Below, piece after piece: positions 9,443 to 20,197 of a stretch of DNA of 64,000 nt. The notes under the pieces are model-generated. The model had not been told where the DNA came from and made no database searches. It was given only the letters and a program-made list of their open reading frames with translations. Every line of letters starts with the position of its first letter. The stretch's first letter is position 1. Source of the DNA: Forficula auricularia (lineage: Eukaryota; Arthropoda; Insecta; Dermaptera; Forficulidae); the NCBI GenBank assembly GCA_024734495.1, contig JALMQS010000102.1, forward strand, positions 10,635,140 through 10,699,139, written 5' to 3'. The position numbers were made by a program, and so were the translations under genes.

Positions 9443-9868
9443 AGTCAAAAATTATATTCTTCGCCTTCCAAAGATAGTGAGCACAAAATGTAAGTAGTTT
9501 TTTGAAAAAAAAAAATGCAAATAACACTATCAGAATGAAGATTCAATAAGCTTCACTTCTCTAGTTATCATGGGTATTTGCATTCAGAGAGTCACACAGA
9601 CAGTCAGAACAAAAATTATGAAAATTATTTTTAAATAAATTGAAAGTTTTTTTTTGGTAAGAGAAGCAGAATTTTTATAAATTGAAGGAGACAATAAAAT
9701 ATTCTGCTAGAATCAATATAAATTAATTAAAAATTTATTTTTCCAGCAGAAAACACTTATTGTCTGCTTCAAATTTTTTTTTTTCATATTTCAGAGATAT
9801 CTAATAAATTTGAATATTGAAAAATACAAATAAAAAATTAAAACATCATTTTTTAAAATATTTGACTC

Positions 9869-10630
9869 TTAAGGTAGTTGTTGCGCGATAATACTAGCAA
9901 AAAGTTATTGCTAGAGTATATAGAACAGACAATAAGGATTCATAATTCATAAGCCCAAAATTTTGGCTGTTTATGTCCCCTTCTAGCCAATCCCGTGCTC
10001 GTTTGACAAATCTGGCAACGTTCTCCGAGCTTGAATATTTTTATCATAGAAATGACAGATAAAATACATTATAAAGGGAGATTTATAGAACAAAAAGTTC
10101 TTAATAAGCGATTGAAAGCTGTTGCGACAATGGCTGAAGCGAAAAAACGTCAAAAAAGTACTAAAGTTAACACGCTTTTTAGGGTTAAATTCATGCGTTG
10201 TTGCCAGCTTGCTTTTAGTGTAAATTTTTCAATATATATTTTTCATTATTTATTAATTATTATCTCACAAACTGTGTTGTAACTATGAATTAAAATTTTC
10301 TTAAAAAATTTATTAGTTATTGTTTAATGTTGTTTTAGTTTTTTATAAGAATAGTAAGAATAGTTTCTTAATTATAATTAAATATGTATCTAAACCTTCC
10401 GATATACCGTATAGTGGAATGTATAAGAGTCTGAAAAACTCTATCTTTGGAATTTAATATTTCCGGAACTATTTTTTTATAAATGTTGTTTTGCCACCAA
10501 ACATTGCAGAAAGAAGTATTTAAACAATATTTTTTATAAATGTTGTTTTGCCACCAAACATTGCAGAAAGAAGTATTTAATCAATAATCTCTCTAAAAAA
10601 TCCTAAGATTTGGTGAAACAACTACCTTAA
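9869..10630. mobile_element. TTAAGGTAGTTGTT-ended non-autonomous element, copy 1
   Basis: The ends are TTAAGGTAGTTGTTGCGCG and the inverted ACAACTACCTTAA. A second copy lies at 24861-25575 with nearly the same interior. TTAA at both borders is compatible with a piggyBac-like target, but the usual CCC terminus is absent. This copy contains a tandem duplication of about 62 bp near 10466-10585 (ATAAATGTTGTTTTGCCACC repeated). A short reading frame from about 10052 is shared by both copies. Confidence 0.75.
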
Positions 10631-10749
10631 ATTTTCATAGAGAATGGAAGCTTTGGTGGTTTCAGATTAAAATAAAAAAAGTTTACTCATGATTGTTTCA
10701 CTTATTTTTTGGAGTACTTTATTTAAAGATATTTTTTGTATTATTTTTT

Positions 10750-11237
10750 ACTTTACCATACAGGGTATGGTCAAGTATTGTAATCGGGCATGAAAAAAGT
10801 GTTGTTTTTTTTTGCTTCTTTTTTTCGAAATATCTCAAAAACGGCTGAAACTATTTTGGTTAAAAAAATTGTGCGAAACCATGGCATTTCGGTCTACAAA
10901 AACGTCCTAATAAGTGAACATCGAAAAAATTATATTATTCGAGATAATAATTGTTTTGTCAAAATGTCTATTAGTCTGTCTATTAGTTAGTCTGTGCGTT
11001 ACCAAATTTTTGTGGAAGAGGTTTAGGGTAAAAAAATGAAAATCTTGGCCATTTACCAAACTCAACCAAATTTTGTATACATAATCAGTGGGGCTCCAGA
11101 AGTGTAAAAATTCAAAAACTACCCCCCCCCCCCCCCCTACATGATTATAAATAATTTTCTTAAATATTAAATATAAGTGAGAGGCCAGGTTGTATGGTAA
11201 AGTCAAGTGGATGGACACATCAGAACACGTCAGCTTA
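10750..11237 (+). repeat. rep-A copy 1 (partial)
   Basis: rep-A starts CTTTACCATACAGGGTATGG and ends near GTATGGTAAAGTCAAGTGG followed by CACGTCAGCTTATTTT. This copy has both ends and a C-run of about 16 bases at 11125-11140. The middle module is shortened. Eight further copies occur in the window. No protein is encoded. Confidence 0.85.
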
Positions 11238-11920
11238 TTTTTTCGAAAATTCACAAAAATGGCTCCAACTATCTTGATGAGCAATGTGGCCCCAATAAGG
11301 ATTGAATTCCCATTACATAATACTTTTTGGACGAAGTCTCTATGTTTAAAGAACTTTATTATATATAACAAATAAGATAATAAAACCACCCAAAATAGAT
11401 TCTGTAATGGAAATTTATCCCTTATTAAAAATCCCATTTTTCGCGTATTATTTATTTTAGTTTCTTGGGTTTTTGTTCAGGATCAATTTTTTAATTGTAA
11501 TTTAAAATTTTTATTTAAAAATCAATAAAAATTATTCTTAATTTTGTTAACTAATATCTCCTCCCTGAAGTTTCTAAACATTGGTTATATTGGTATAGAT
11601 TTTACTTTTTTACTATACACTATGATGGAATCAAAGCTCAAAAATTATTGATAAGTTCTTTAGGTTGGATGTGAGTTAACAAATTAACTCGTAATTATTC
11701 CACTTATTTTTTACCTCGTAGGTTCATTTATAAGATAGAACCGATGTTAACATGATTCGACCTGTCGCCACATTGGTATACTGAAATATACCCTTTAATA
11801 GTTTTATACATGTTTATTAAATACGTTCTTTAATAAAATACCATGATTTATAAATTGGGAAATTTACAAAGTAATAAATGAAATTTTACTATCGCATTTT
11901 AAGTCCAAACAAGGCAATTT
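11238..11920. other. Non-coding stretch, nothing recognised
   Basis: AT-rich sequence after rep-A copy 1. No gene-like reading frame or bounded repeat is seen. Confidence 0.35.
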
Positions 11921-11926
11921 TTTCTA

Positions 11927-12110
11927 ATGAAATTGCTGCAAGATGCTGTACCATACATAGATATACAACCTCTGTCATCCAGAGAGGTCTCTTACATCCA
12001 TCATGAAAAGAAGAAAAATAGAAAGGAATTTCAGGGATTAAAGTTATATGTTCCTGTAGATGAGGATCATGAATTAGTGAAAATTATAATAAAAACAGAA
12101 TCAGGAACAG
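11927..12110 (+). other. Unrecognised coding-like remnant
   Basis: An ATG-initiated frame of about 61 codons here has a protein-like composition (DAVPYIDIQPLSSREVSY, then KKKNRKEFQGLKLYVPVDED). I do not recognise the family. Just after it, 12110-12175 is an antisense LINE piece, so the reading frame beyond that point is not meaningful. It could be a decayed transposon gene or an exon of a captured gene. There is no splice context to support a host exon. Confidence 0.3.
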
Positions 12111-12175
12111 AGTTCCAGTCCTTAGAAGACATAGGAATAAACGAGCTAGCCAACGTGTTGTTCGATTTATGTTAG
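12110..12175 (-). pseudogene. Short antisense LINE ORF2 C-terminal fragment
   Basis: The reverse complement reads like the segment at about 33720-33790 of the LINE at 32.8-34.0 kb (ANxFIPM.SRDWN region). The same stretch is also found antisense at 35614-35705. Confidence 0.55.
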
Positions 12176-12318
12176 AAAATGTATGAGGATTTTAGGTGGG
12201 TGTCGATTTTATTTCTTTAGAACCCGTTTATATAGAAATATTAATTCGTTACTTATAATAATCGCCTTATGCGAATACGCCGACAATTTTTTTAATTTTA
12301 AAACCCACTAATACTTCA

Positions 12319-13902
12319 CACCTAGAAGAACTCTATGGAGAAGAAAAAACAATGAACCCAATAGAAGAAGAAGAATCTGTGGACGAAAACGAATTAGGAG
12401 ACCCCATACTCAGGTCAGAATTCGAGACAGCTTTGAAGGAACTAAAAAATAATAGAGCACCCGGAATAGACAATATACAAGCTGAAATCCTAAAGAACTC
12501 TGGAGAAAAGGCACGTGACAAACTTTTTGAACTAATTAGCAAAATCTATAAATTGGGAATCATCCCAAAAGATTTCGAAAAAAACAAAATAGTCACACTT
12601 CCCAAAAAGACAGGCGCGGATAAATGTGAAAATTTCAGGACCATTAGCCTAACCTCACATGCCTCCAAAATCCTAACCAAAATAATCCAAAGAAGAATAG
12701 AACAAAGAGTTGAAGAAAATCTGGGGGAAGACCAGTTCGGCTTTAGAAGAAACAGAGGCACCCGAGAAGCAATTCTCTCTCTTAGACTAATAATAGAAAG
12801 GGCTTTTATCAGGGAAGAATCTGTCTACATCGGATTCATAGACCTAGAAAAAGCATTCGATAACGTCAATTGGGAAATTATGTTTAAAATATTAAAACAG
12901 GCGGGAATAAAATTCAGAGAGAGAAGACTAATCTACAATCTATATCAAAACCAGACGGGAATTATAAATATTGGTGATGAACAAAGAGAAGCCAAAATAA
13001 AAAAAGGTGTAAGACAAGGATGTGTGCTGTCACCCATGATTTTCAACTTATACATAGAAGAAGCGATTAAAGAATTCAAAGACAAAATTGATACAGGTAT
13101 AGAAATCCAAGGTCAAAAGATCGCTATGTTAAGATTTGCCGATGACATTGCCCTTCTAGGAAGCAATAAAAAAGAATTAGAGGACGCCTTGAATGGAATT
13201 AACCAAATCCTAATAGAAGAAATCAAAATGAAAATAAACAAGAATAAAACCAAGGTCCTAGTATGTACAAAAAAAGAACAAACGAGACAGGAATGCATCA
13301 AAATTAACCAAGAAAACCTAGAAGGAGTTAAGGAATTCCGCTACCTAGGAAGTAAAATAACATGGGATGGGAGGAGCAAAAACGAAATTAAATCAAGAAT
13401 TGCCCAAGCAAAAATGGGGTTTAATTCAAAACAAAAACTACTATGCTCCTCCTCAATCAGCTTAGCAAACAGGAAGTTGCTATTGAAGACATATGTATGG
13501 AGCATAGCCATGTACGGGTGTGAAACCTGGACAATTGGAAAAGCGGAGAGAAAGAGATTGGAGGCTTTCGAAATGTGGTGCTACAGAAGAATGATGAATA
13601 TCAAATGGATGGATAAAATCACAAATGAAGAAGTTCTTGGAAAAATCGGAGAAAGAAGAACCTTGTGGAAGAGTCTGAAGAAGAGAAGAGGTCAGATGAT
13701 GGGGCACACACTGAGACATGGGGGACTGCTTAGGGATATCTTGGAGGGGGAGGTGGGAAAGAAAAGGGGAAGGGGAAGACCCAGATTAGAATATTTCAAC
13801 CAAATAATTGGGGATATGGGATGCCAGACATTTAGAGAGGTTAAACAGCTGGCGGAGGACAGAGTCGAGTGGAGACGGATTGTTGCATCAAACCAGTCTT
13901 AG
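12319..13902 (+). CDS. LINE reverse transcriptase, open but lacking endonuclease
   Basis: The frame is open from the first base of the insertion (no stop). The first ATG is at 12352, giving 516 codons. RT motifs in order from that ATG: NRAPGIDNIQAEIL near 40, FRTISLTSHASKI near 100, GFIDLEKAFDNVNW at about 160-173 (catalytic Asp 164), GVRQGCVLSPMIFNLYI near 228, and LRFADDIALL at about 260-269 (Asp pair 264-265). A C-terminal block RLEAFEMWCYRRMMNIKW and a basic GKKRGRGRPRLEY end follow. No frameshift or internal stop is visible, which implies a recent insertion. It has no promoter of its own because the 5' part is lost. Confidence 0.9.
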   Translation, partial: HLEELYGEEKTMNPIEEEESVDENELGDPILRSEFETALKELKNNRAPGIDNIQAEILKNSGEKARDKLFELISKIYKLGIIPKDFEKNKIVTLPKKTGADKCENFRTISLTSHASKILTKIIQRRIEQRVEENLGEDQFGFRRNRGTREAILSLRLIIERAFIREESVYIGFIDLEKAFDNVNWEIMFKILKQAGIKFRERRLIYNLYQNQTGIINIGDEQREAKIKKGVRQGCVLSPMIFNLYIEEAIKEFKDKIDTGIEIQGQKIAMLRFADDIALLGSNKKELEDALNGINQILIEEIKMKINKNKTKVLVCTKKEQTRQECIKINQENLEGVKEFRYLGSKITWDGRSKNEIKSRIAQAKMGFNSKQKLLCSSSISLANRKLLLKTYVWSIAMYGCETWTIGKAERKRLEAFEMWCYRRMMNIKWMDKITNEEVLGKIGERRTLWKSLKKRRGQMMGHTLRHGGLLRDILEGEVGKKRGRGRPRLEYFNQIIGDMGCQTFREVKQLAEDRVEWRRIVASNQS

Positions 13903-13924
13903 GACTGTATACTCAATGATGATG
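12319..13924 (+). mobile_element. 5'-truncated RTE-like LINE with 12-bp target duplications
   Basis: ACTAATACTTCA stands at 12307-12318 and 13925-13936, fixing the insertion. The body is one open reading frame to 13902 followed by a very short 3' UTR ending in TGATGATG. The endonuclease is missing, so the copy is truncated at its 5' end. A C-terminal block of the RTE/CFDP2 type and a microsatellite-like tail suggest an RTE-related clade (inference). The same 3' end is seen at 388-476. Confidence 0.92.
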
Positions 13925-14159
13925 ACTAATACTTCATGATAAATAATATTTAGCAGCCTGCTAAAAAAAATGACTTGTCCTGCTATGTTTACTAAGAATT
14001 GTAAAAATGACAAATATGCAATGAAGATAACTATTTGGTTTGTAAAATGAGTTTTTTGTGTATTAATTTGTTTTTTGTATGTATTGAAATGGTTTTTAAG
14101 ATCAATTTTCATTTTGATTTGAAAAAGTTATAATTTGTATTAATTGAGGGCTTTCACTT

Positions 14160-14285
14160 TTTAGAGCCCTGTATAAGTCAACAAAGTTGATGAAATGCTG
14201 GCAATAAAATATAAATTATTTGGATAAAAAAATATAGTCCTTATTTCACGATACCAACTTTAATAATTTAATCGATGGACATAAC
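14160..14285. repeat. Repeat monomer with hammerhead-like motif
   Basis: Contains CCCTGTATAAGTCAACAAAG then TTGATGAAATGCTGGCAATA at about 14167-14206, and a tail GTCCTTATTTCACGATACC that also ends the repeats near 36420 and 30240. Stem GTCAAC/GTTGAT can pair. The CTGANGA box is degenerate here. Confidence 0.5.
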
Positions 14286-14291
14286 TAATCT

Positions 14292-14552
14292 AATAAGCTG
14301 ACGTGTTCTGATGTAGCCATCCACTTGACTTTACCATACAACCTGGCCCCTAAAATTATTTATAATCATGTAGGGGGGGGTTAGTTTTTGCATTTTTAGA
14401 CTTCTGGGGGTCCACTGATTAGATATACAAAATTTGGTTGAGTTTGCTCAAACGGCCTAGATTTTTAATCCCCCCCCCCCTCCACTCCTCCTTAATTTTG
14501 AGTCGGTATGCACCAAAATTTAATCAGCTCTTATACCCTGTATGGTAAAGTA
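14292..14552 (-). repeat. rep-A copy 2, internally deleted, inverted
   Basis: Begins AATAAGCTGACGTGTTCTG and ends TATACCCTGTATGGTAAAGT, the two rep-A ends in reverse orientation. Most of the middle is missing. Contains G- and C-runs of about 9-10 bases. Confidence 0.85.
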
Positions 14553-14887
14553 ACAAATTTCAATAATAATATTCGTATCAAGTTGAAAGACAAAATACTT
14601 TAATAAAAAGATTTTTGCAAAATGTAATAGAGAATTTTAAGCAAATTTGTTCGGAGTAGGAAGTCACCTTGATTAACTCATATTTTGTGTTAAAATTATT
14701 TATCAACACTTTCATCTAGTGAACGATATTACACTTAAAAATTTCGATTTGGAGTGTCATAGGACTGGACAGATTTCATCACTTCATTTTAGATGAATGC
14801 GGTTACATTGCGGTACAAATAACTAAAATTTAATTAAACCATCATGTATTAAAAACATTTCTAATTTAGAATTAATGTTTGTTACAG

Positions 14888-15004
14888 GTGATGCCCGGTC
14901 TTTATGTAGGCAATTACCGGGACTCTAAAGATGCGGCTCAACTAGATCGCTATCAAATCACACATATCCTGGCCATCCACGATGCTGCTAGAAAACTTCA
15001 TTCG
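14888..15004 (+). CDS. DUSP22: DUSP22/DUSP15-like phosphatase, exon with the N-terminal beta strands
   Basis: This 39-codon exon reads VMPGLYVGNYRDSKDAAQL then DRYQITHILAIHDAARKLHS. It matches the start of atypical dual-specificity phosphatases DUSP22 and DUSP15 (family form: MGNGMNK, then LPGLYIGN and THILS.HD.A). The acceptor is TTACAG at 14882-14887 and the donor is GTAAGA at 15005-15010. Both borders are phase 0. The missing upstream exon should encode the myristoylated MGNGMNK start; I could not find it in the 14.9 kb upstream. These enzymes act on phosphotyrosine/phosphothreonine in JNK and related signalling. Whether the gene is DUSP22 or DUSP15 cannot be told, because insects usually have a single relative of both. 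Confidence 0.9.
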
Positions 15005-15204
15005 GTAAGAACAACAGATGGGCCACGTTATTTGTCTTGTGAACTTGTTTTCGTAAATTTTATTAAAAATTTCGGAACTTGTTTGTCACACATATTGCAC
15101 ATATTGAATTTCTAAGGGAAAAAAGTGTTTACGTCAAGGTTAGTATATAAATCTATTTGTTGAGATAGTAGAATATACAACTCTGCTTGTAACTTCTCAG
15201 CCAC

Positions 15205-16023
15205 CAGGGGCGCCCAGAGGGGGGCAAATCCCCAGGGGTCTGGACTCTTGGAGGGCCCGGAGCGGGAGGATGATTTTTTTTTACTACAACTATTGGTTAT
15301 CTGCGAGACCTATAGGAAAAATAAGAAAAAAATAGACTATTGTCTGTCCTATCAATAAATAAAACTAATGTTTAGATTTTAATAAAAAATATTGTATTTT
15401 TAATAACATTTTATTCACACATGATAGCAAAATTAGTTTCGTATTGTATATGAACAGTTTTAAAATTGCAATTACATTAAGTACTGTAGTTTATTTTAAA
15501 GTTATCCAATATAAACATATAAATATATACAAACATTTATAATTTACTAGCTGAGGCCCGGCCCTTCGGCCCGGCGTCATCTAACCCCTGGCGGGGAGCG
15601 TCTCGTTTTATGGTTAAAGTTTATATAGATAATTAAAACAGTAAATGAATTATGTTACTTGTCAAAATTGTTCCCTTAACCAAAAATAATATTGAGAATT
15701 GAAAGATTTCCAAAAAGCTATTATCGGCCATCTTGTTTGTTTGCTTTTACCCCCAGAGAGGCGCTGGCGTTGTTTCCATGCCACGGGTGTGATATCTATA
15801 AAAACACTATATATAAAAACAATCGTGTATTTGAATGGAATGGTGTGTGAAAATTTGAAAGAAATCGGTCAAGAACTTTCGGAGATCCTTCAACGTAACT
15901 TAAGCGTAACAGTACATTTTTATTTATATAGATTCCAACAAATGGAACTTTATACATTAGGTGGGATGGAGGGAGCCCATGTCACGTTTGCCTAGGGGCC
16001 CGAAATTTTCCTGGGCATCCCTG
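15205..16023. mobile_element. Non-autonomous hAT-type element with perfect 8-bp target duplication
   Basis: The ends CAGGGGCGCCCAGAG and, inverted, CAGGGATGCCCAGGA form imperfect terminal repeats. TCAGCCAC flanks the element at 15197-15204 and 16024-16031. CAGGG termini with 8-bp duplication are typical of hAT transposons. No transposase is present. From about 15540 to 15935 it carries an inserted GC-rich-hairpin repeat (GGCCCTTCGGCCCGG, GCGGGGAGCGTCTCG) that ends with ATTTATATAGATT and is related to 2200-2310. Confidence 0.88.
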
Positions 16024-16031
16024 TCAGCCAC

Positions 16032-17821
16032 ATTTATTGTTGATGACATTAAATTAGAAGCGAGAATTTAGGTAATACAGAAATATCAGCTCATTACCTA
16101 CAACCGTTCGATATATCCACATATTTATGAAAACTTGATTTTTTCTGTTTTTCTACTTTTTCAAATTATGAAGCTAGAAATTCGCAAATATTTTTTCTTC
16201 ATTTTTTAAGATTTTCAAAGGACAGCATTTGAATATGAATTCAACAAATTGACCGTATGATCTGAAAAATCGCCCTTAGGTATAGAGCAGGTTGATGATC
16301 CTAATATACATCATTGTCTTGGCCGAGAACTCATGAACAGACATGTGTAGGATATATACATTGGGTATGAGTTCATGACTCATGTCAATACAGAAATTAA
16401 TAATAAAATACTCGATAATGTACTAAAAATGTCCATAAATATATATAATTTGCTTCTCACTCAAAGAAAATCCATTTTTTAACCTCAGGTAAATAAGTAC
16501 CTACTCTTGAAAGAACAAATCAATAGCCAAATAATATTTCGAACCTTTTCGGTGCTTAGGTCACGGCATTGTGTTAGGAAAATGAGATATTTTTTTTTCT
16601 TTTTGATATATATACGTTCACTTTCATAATTCTAAAAGCGTTTTCAAGAGTGTAGGTGAATAAAAGAACTCTTGATCACAAGATTTTGAAGTTGTAAAAT
16701 AAAGCTTCTCTTTTTATCCCCTTATCATTAAAAAATATTCAAGTATAATTTGATATTTGATCATTTCAGCAACCTTTCTTTTTTAAAAGAGATCTACCGA
16801 GATAGGTAGGTACGTGCTTATCTATTTTATTAATCCGCATAAAGGACCACTTAGGCTGGCAATTTTACGAACAATTAATTACCGGCAATCTGATGACGAC
16901 AAAATTGCTATAAATTGGTCAATTTTCGTAGCTCGTTTAAATAGGTGGATGGACCTTAAAGCTCTGTTTTCAAGAACACAATATTTAATTTAAATAAATT
17001 GGAAGAAAAAGTGAAAACTTTTTTATATCCTGTAGGCTCTCCGCAAATTTTGACAATCTTTTGTCTCTGGGCGGTGAAACTTACTCCAGTAGAAATAAAA
17101 TCAACTGGTGTGTGGTCACCACACGACTTTCACATTCTCACTTATTTGAAATCATCGCGACGCCCCTATATTACACCCCATTCCTTTATTTCAATCGGAT
17201 TAAAATTTATACAAAACTAATAGCTCATGACACTTGATAAGTACACTAATTTACAAAAAATTCGTTAGCTAGATTATCTAGAAAAAAAAAAAAAAAAAAT
17301 ATTTCATGTAAATGTAAACTTCAGGTGTTCCGATTTCAATTGACTGATTTATTTATTTCGCCACGCAGAGGGGGGGCAGCCCTTTACAGAAGGAATACAG
17401 ATTCGATTACATATTAGGTTAAAACCCTCATCAGCCGTCCAAACAATTACGTCAGATGTTGTGGCTATTAGAGAAAAGTATATATGGGCGCCAGTAGGAC
17501 TCCAGAACCGATGCCAGAGTGTTGGGAGCTTGCTGTACTTCTTTTAGCCTATATCGAGCTTAAGTTTCGAATTTCACAGCTCTGAGACTTATGGATGTGA
17601 AACGCAGGGGGGATACACACATACGTACGCACTGACCAATGGATTTTTGGTCACTTTAAGGCCTCTGGGGACCACAATATCCGGTTTTATGTCCTAAATC
17701 TGGTTTCAAACTATTAAGGGCATCGATTCCTTCCACCTAGGCGTTACAAAATTAAATTAACTTTTTTCATCTGTGAGATACAAGATCTCAAAAGCGATCG
17801 CATACTTCACATTATATTCTA
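16032..17821. other. Intron sequence without clear elements
   Basis: No gene seen. A near-palindromic ATGAGTTCATGACTCAT occurs at 16365-16383, an A-run of about 19 at 17282-17299, and a G-run at about 17367-17373. The part 17340-17720 is less AT-rich than its surroundings and may be an old unclassified repeat. Confidence 0.4.
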
Positions 17822-18630
17822 TAAATGGACCTTAAAAAAGCTTTTGATTGGGTAAGAGTAGAAGATATAATAGGTTGTCTCAGAGAAAGAGTGGTTCCAG
17901 AAAGATTAAGATAATAAAAGATCTAAACACAAATACAAGAGCAAAAATAAAATCGAATAACCAGATATCTGGATCTATTTCAATAACAAGTGGAGTGAGG
18001 CAGGGCGATTCGTTAAGTCCTTTGCTCTTCAATCTCATTATGGATAAAATTTTACCATATTTGACGACCCATCTTGGATACAAAATGGGAGAAAACTCCA
18101 TACAGGAGGTGTGCTATGCTGATGACGTGGTTTTGGTGTCGGACAGCGAGCAAAATCTGCAAACTCTCTTTCCTCAATTCGATCAAATGGCAGAAAGATT
18201 AAATATGGAAATATCCATAAGAAAAACAAAATGTATTGTGATAGCGAAAGAACAGCTTAAGTGTGAAATCAAACTTAAAAATACAACATTAGAACAATTT
18301 GAAAAATTTAACTATTTGGGAGCCGAGATTTCAGCGCACAGAGATCTCAGCCTAGAGGTTAAAACCCAAGTAACAAAAGGAACAAGGATAGCTGGATGTC
18401 TATATGGTTTGGTCTGGAAAAACAAATATATGTCAGCAAAAAGCAAAGTACGAATTTATAAGACCTGCGTATGTCCAGTGTTGACATATGCAGCAGAAAC
18501 CAGAGCATCAACAATTACCACCCAACAACTACTCGAAAGATGTCGCAGCAAGAAACTAACGTCTTTATTCTTTTTTTCTTATTGGAAGAACAGGCGAAAG
18601 CCTATAGAGAAGACGAAGAAGAAGAAGAAG
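17822..18630 (+). mobile_element. 5'-truncated LINE fragment with GAA tail
   Basis: Flanked by ATATTCTA at 17814-17821 and 18631-18638, and ends in a (GAA)n tail, all consistent with retrotransposition. It carries the middle and C-terminal RT. Related but shorter pieces lie at 26009-26359 and 27485-27705. Confidence 0.8.
17825..18630 (+). pseudogene. LINE reverse transcriptase fragment, frameshifted
   Basis: It reads MDLKKAFDWVRVEDIIG (catalytic block A) in one frame. After a frameshift at about 17905-17912 it continues with IIKDLNTNTRAKIKSN, GVRQGDSLSPLLFNLIMDKI, VCYADDVVLVSD (catalytic YADD near 18115-18126), KFNYLGAEIS and TCVCPVLTYAAETR. The ORF then runs into the GAA-rich tail and stops at 18638-18640. 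Palm motifs are intact but the fingers and endonuclease are missing. The clade is probably RTE/Craft-like (inference). Confidence 0.85.
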
Positions 18631-18861
18631 ATATTCTAAGGAATATAAATGTGAAAGTTAAAAAGGAAAATGAGAAGACTTTTTCAACAGTCGTGATCTC
18701 GTGATTTGATAATTTTTTATGTCAGAGTATGATTTGAGCTAGAAAGCTGAAAATGGGTGAAAATGCAGTTTGTGCCAAGTTTAAGTTCATTATCTAAAAC
18801 TGTTCAAGAACTCCTCCCTCCTTATAATAAAGATAGGATTTTTGTACTTTTTTCATTTATT

Positions 18862-19080
18862 AAAGGAGACAATAAAAGAGTGTCTCCTACTGGAAAAATA
18901 AATTTTTAATTTATTTATAGAGGTTATGGTTTCGAGGGCTTCGTCCTCTTCATCAGTCTATTACAATTGAATCACAGGAATTGATGTATGAAAGTTATAA
19001 TTTATAAAAATTCTGACACTCTCGGCAAAAAGAAACTTTCAATTTTCTCATTTATATGAAAGTTTTAAAGAAAAAAGCCC
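18862..19080. repeat. Repeat monomer with hammerhead-like motif
   Basis: Begins GGAGACAATAAAAGAGTGTC, contains the motif GTTTCGAGGGC...CTCTTCATCAG at 18929-18956 (reverse strand CTGATGAAGAGG...CCTCGAAAC), and ends with TCTCGGCAAAAAGAAAC. The same three blocks occur twice, inverted, in the palindrome at 26752-27040, and in part at 9695-9780 and 50420-50470. Confidence 0.7.
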
Positions 19081-19544
19081 ATAATCAAATCAGCTCTTTG
19101 TATTAACTCGCCAAGCAAAAGAAATCATTTCAAATTTGATAGATTATTTGTTTATATTTTATAAGTTATAAGTTTAGTTCTCCGATACCTTTTAATTATT
19201 TGCTTACCTTTAAAATATACTTTTTCGTCAAATTCAATCAACGATTTAAATAATAAATTAATCGATTTAAGTTTTAATGGATCTCCATTATCGAAATCCG
19301 CTTGAGTGATTTTCATTAAAACGAGTTCGAAGTGTTTTGTACTTAAATTGAAAATTTTTAATTTACTTTATAGAGTAAGCTTGTACTTTTTTAAATTCTT
19401 TAAATTTTATTCATTCATTTGATCGGTTTAATTTAGCCCATTTAACCTCGCTTGGATAAGAATGGATAGGCTTCTCTCTCCGAAATGCTAGAAATTTGGA
19501 GAAAATTTTATAAGTAACCATAGCAACTGCGTTGTTTTCTTATC

Positions 19545-19803
19545 CGTTACCTTTGCTGAAGACATAGAGGAATCGACTTGAAATCAAAAATGCCCATCGA
19601 TTCTCATCTAATACTTGAGGAATTCTACAATGGATTTTTTTATATTGGTAACCATTGCTGAAGACATAGAGGAATCCAGTTTAAATCAAAAATAGCCATC
19701 AATTCTCATATAATACTTGAGGAATAACCATTCTACATTAAATTTTTGATGTTTCGATTATTATTGGTAACCATTGCTGATGACATGCAGGAATCGACTT
19801 AAT
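19545..19803. repeat. Tandem repeat, about 2.5 units of 110-120 bp
   Basis: Each unit contains GGTAACCATTGCTGAAGACA, TAGAGGAATC, ATCAAAAAT and ATTCTCATNTAATACTTGAG. A diverged antisense piece of the unit appears near 31270-31325. Confidence 0.7.
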
Positions 19804-20197
19804 TGTTTTGTAAACGTAAATAAACAATGAAGAAATAGGTACAGTGCATTTTTCTTTCTGGGTGGTAGAATATTTTAGACAGGAAGTGTAAATACTGTAA
19901 AAACACCCTCCTCTTCTTCCATCGAGATTGCAGGCAGGTGATGTAGAGTGGAGTTTCAATAGAATCTTCTTTATGTTCGCCAATGGATATGATTCCAGGA
20001 AGATACAAGAACCAAAGTAGGCAATGTAGATAATTGATAAATCTCAAAAATAAAAACATATTAGTAGGAACTTTCACTTGCTCCATGCTCTCTTAGACAA
20101 CGAGCATGTAGTAAATGAAAGTATAATAGCACACTTTGTTTCTAATTTAAAGGGCCTCCACATCTCCCCTTATAGCCCTCCGTTCCTCCACACATGA
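19804..20197. other. Intron sequence, nothing recognised
   Basis: No element or gene is supported. Moderately AT-rich single-copy-looking sequence. Confidence 0.35.

Noticed and set aside
10052..10282. Independent small gene
   Set aside because: It lies wholly within a repeat found twice and is broken in the other copy; treated as a remnant inside the element.
1..14887. First coding exon (MGNGMNK) of the phosphatase
   Set aside because: No ATG-GGN-AAY-GGN-ATG-like sequence with a donor site was seen in the upstream part.
19738..20086. Reading frames of 80-95 codons on the minus strand
   Set aside because: No recognisable domain, low-complexity composition, and partly over a tandem repeat.
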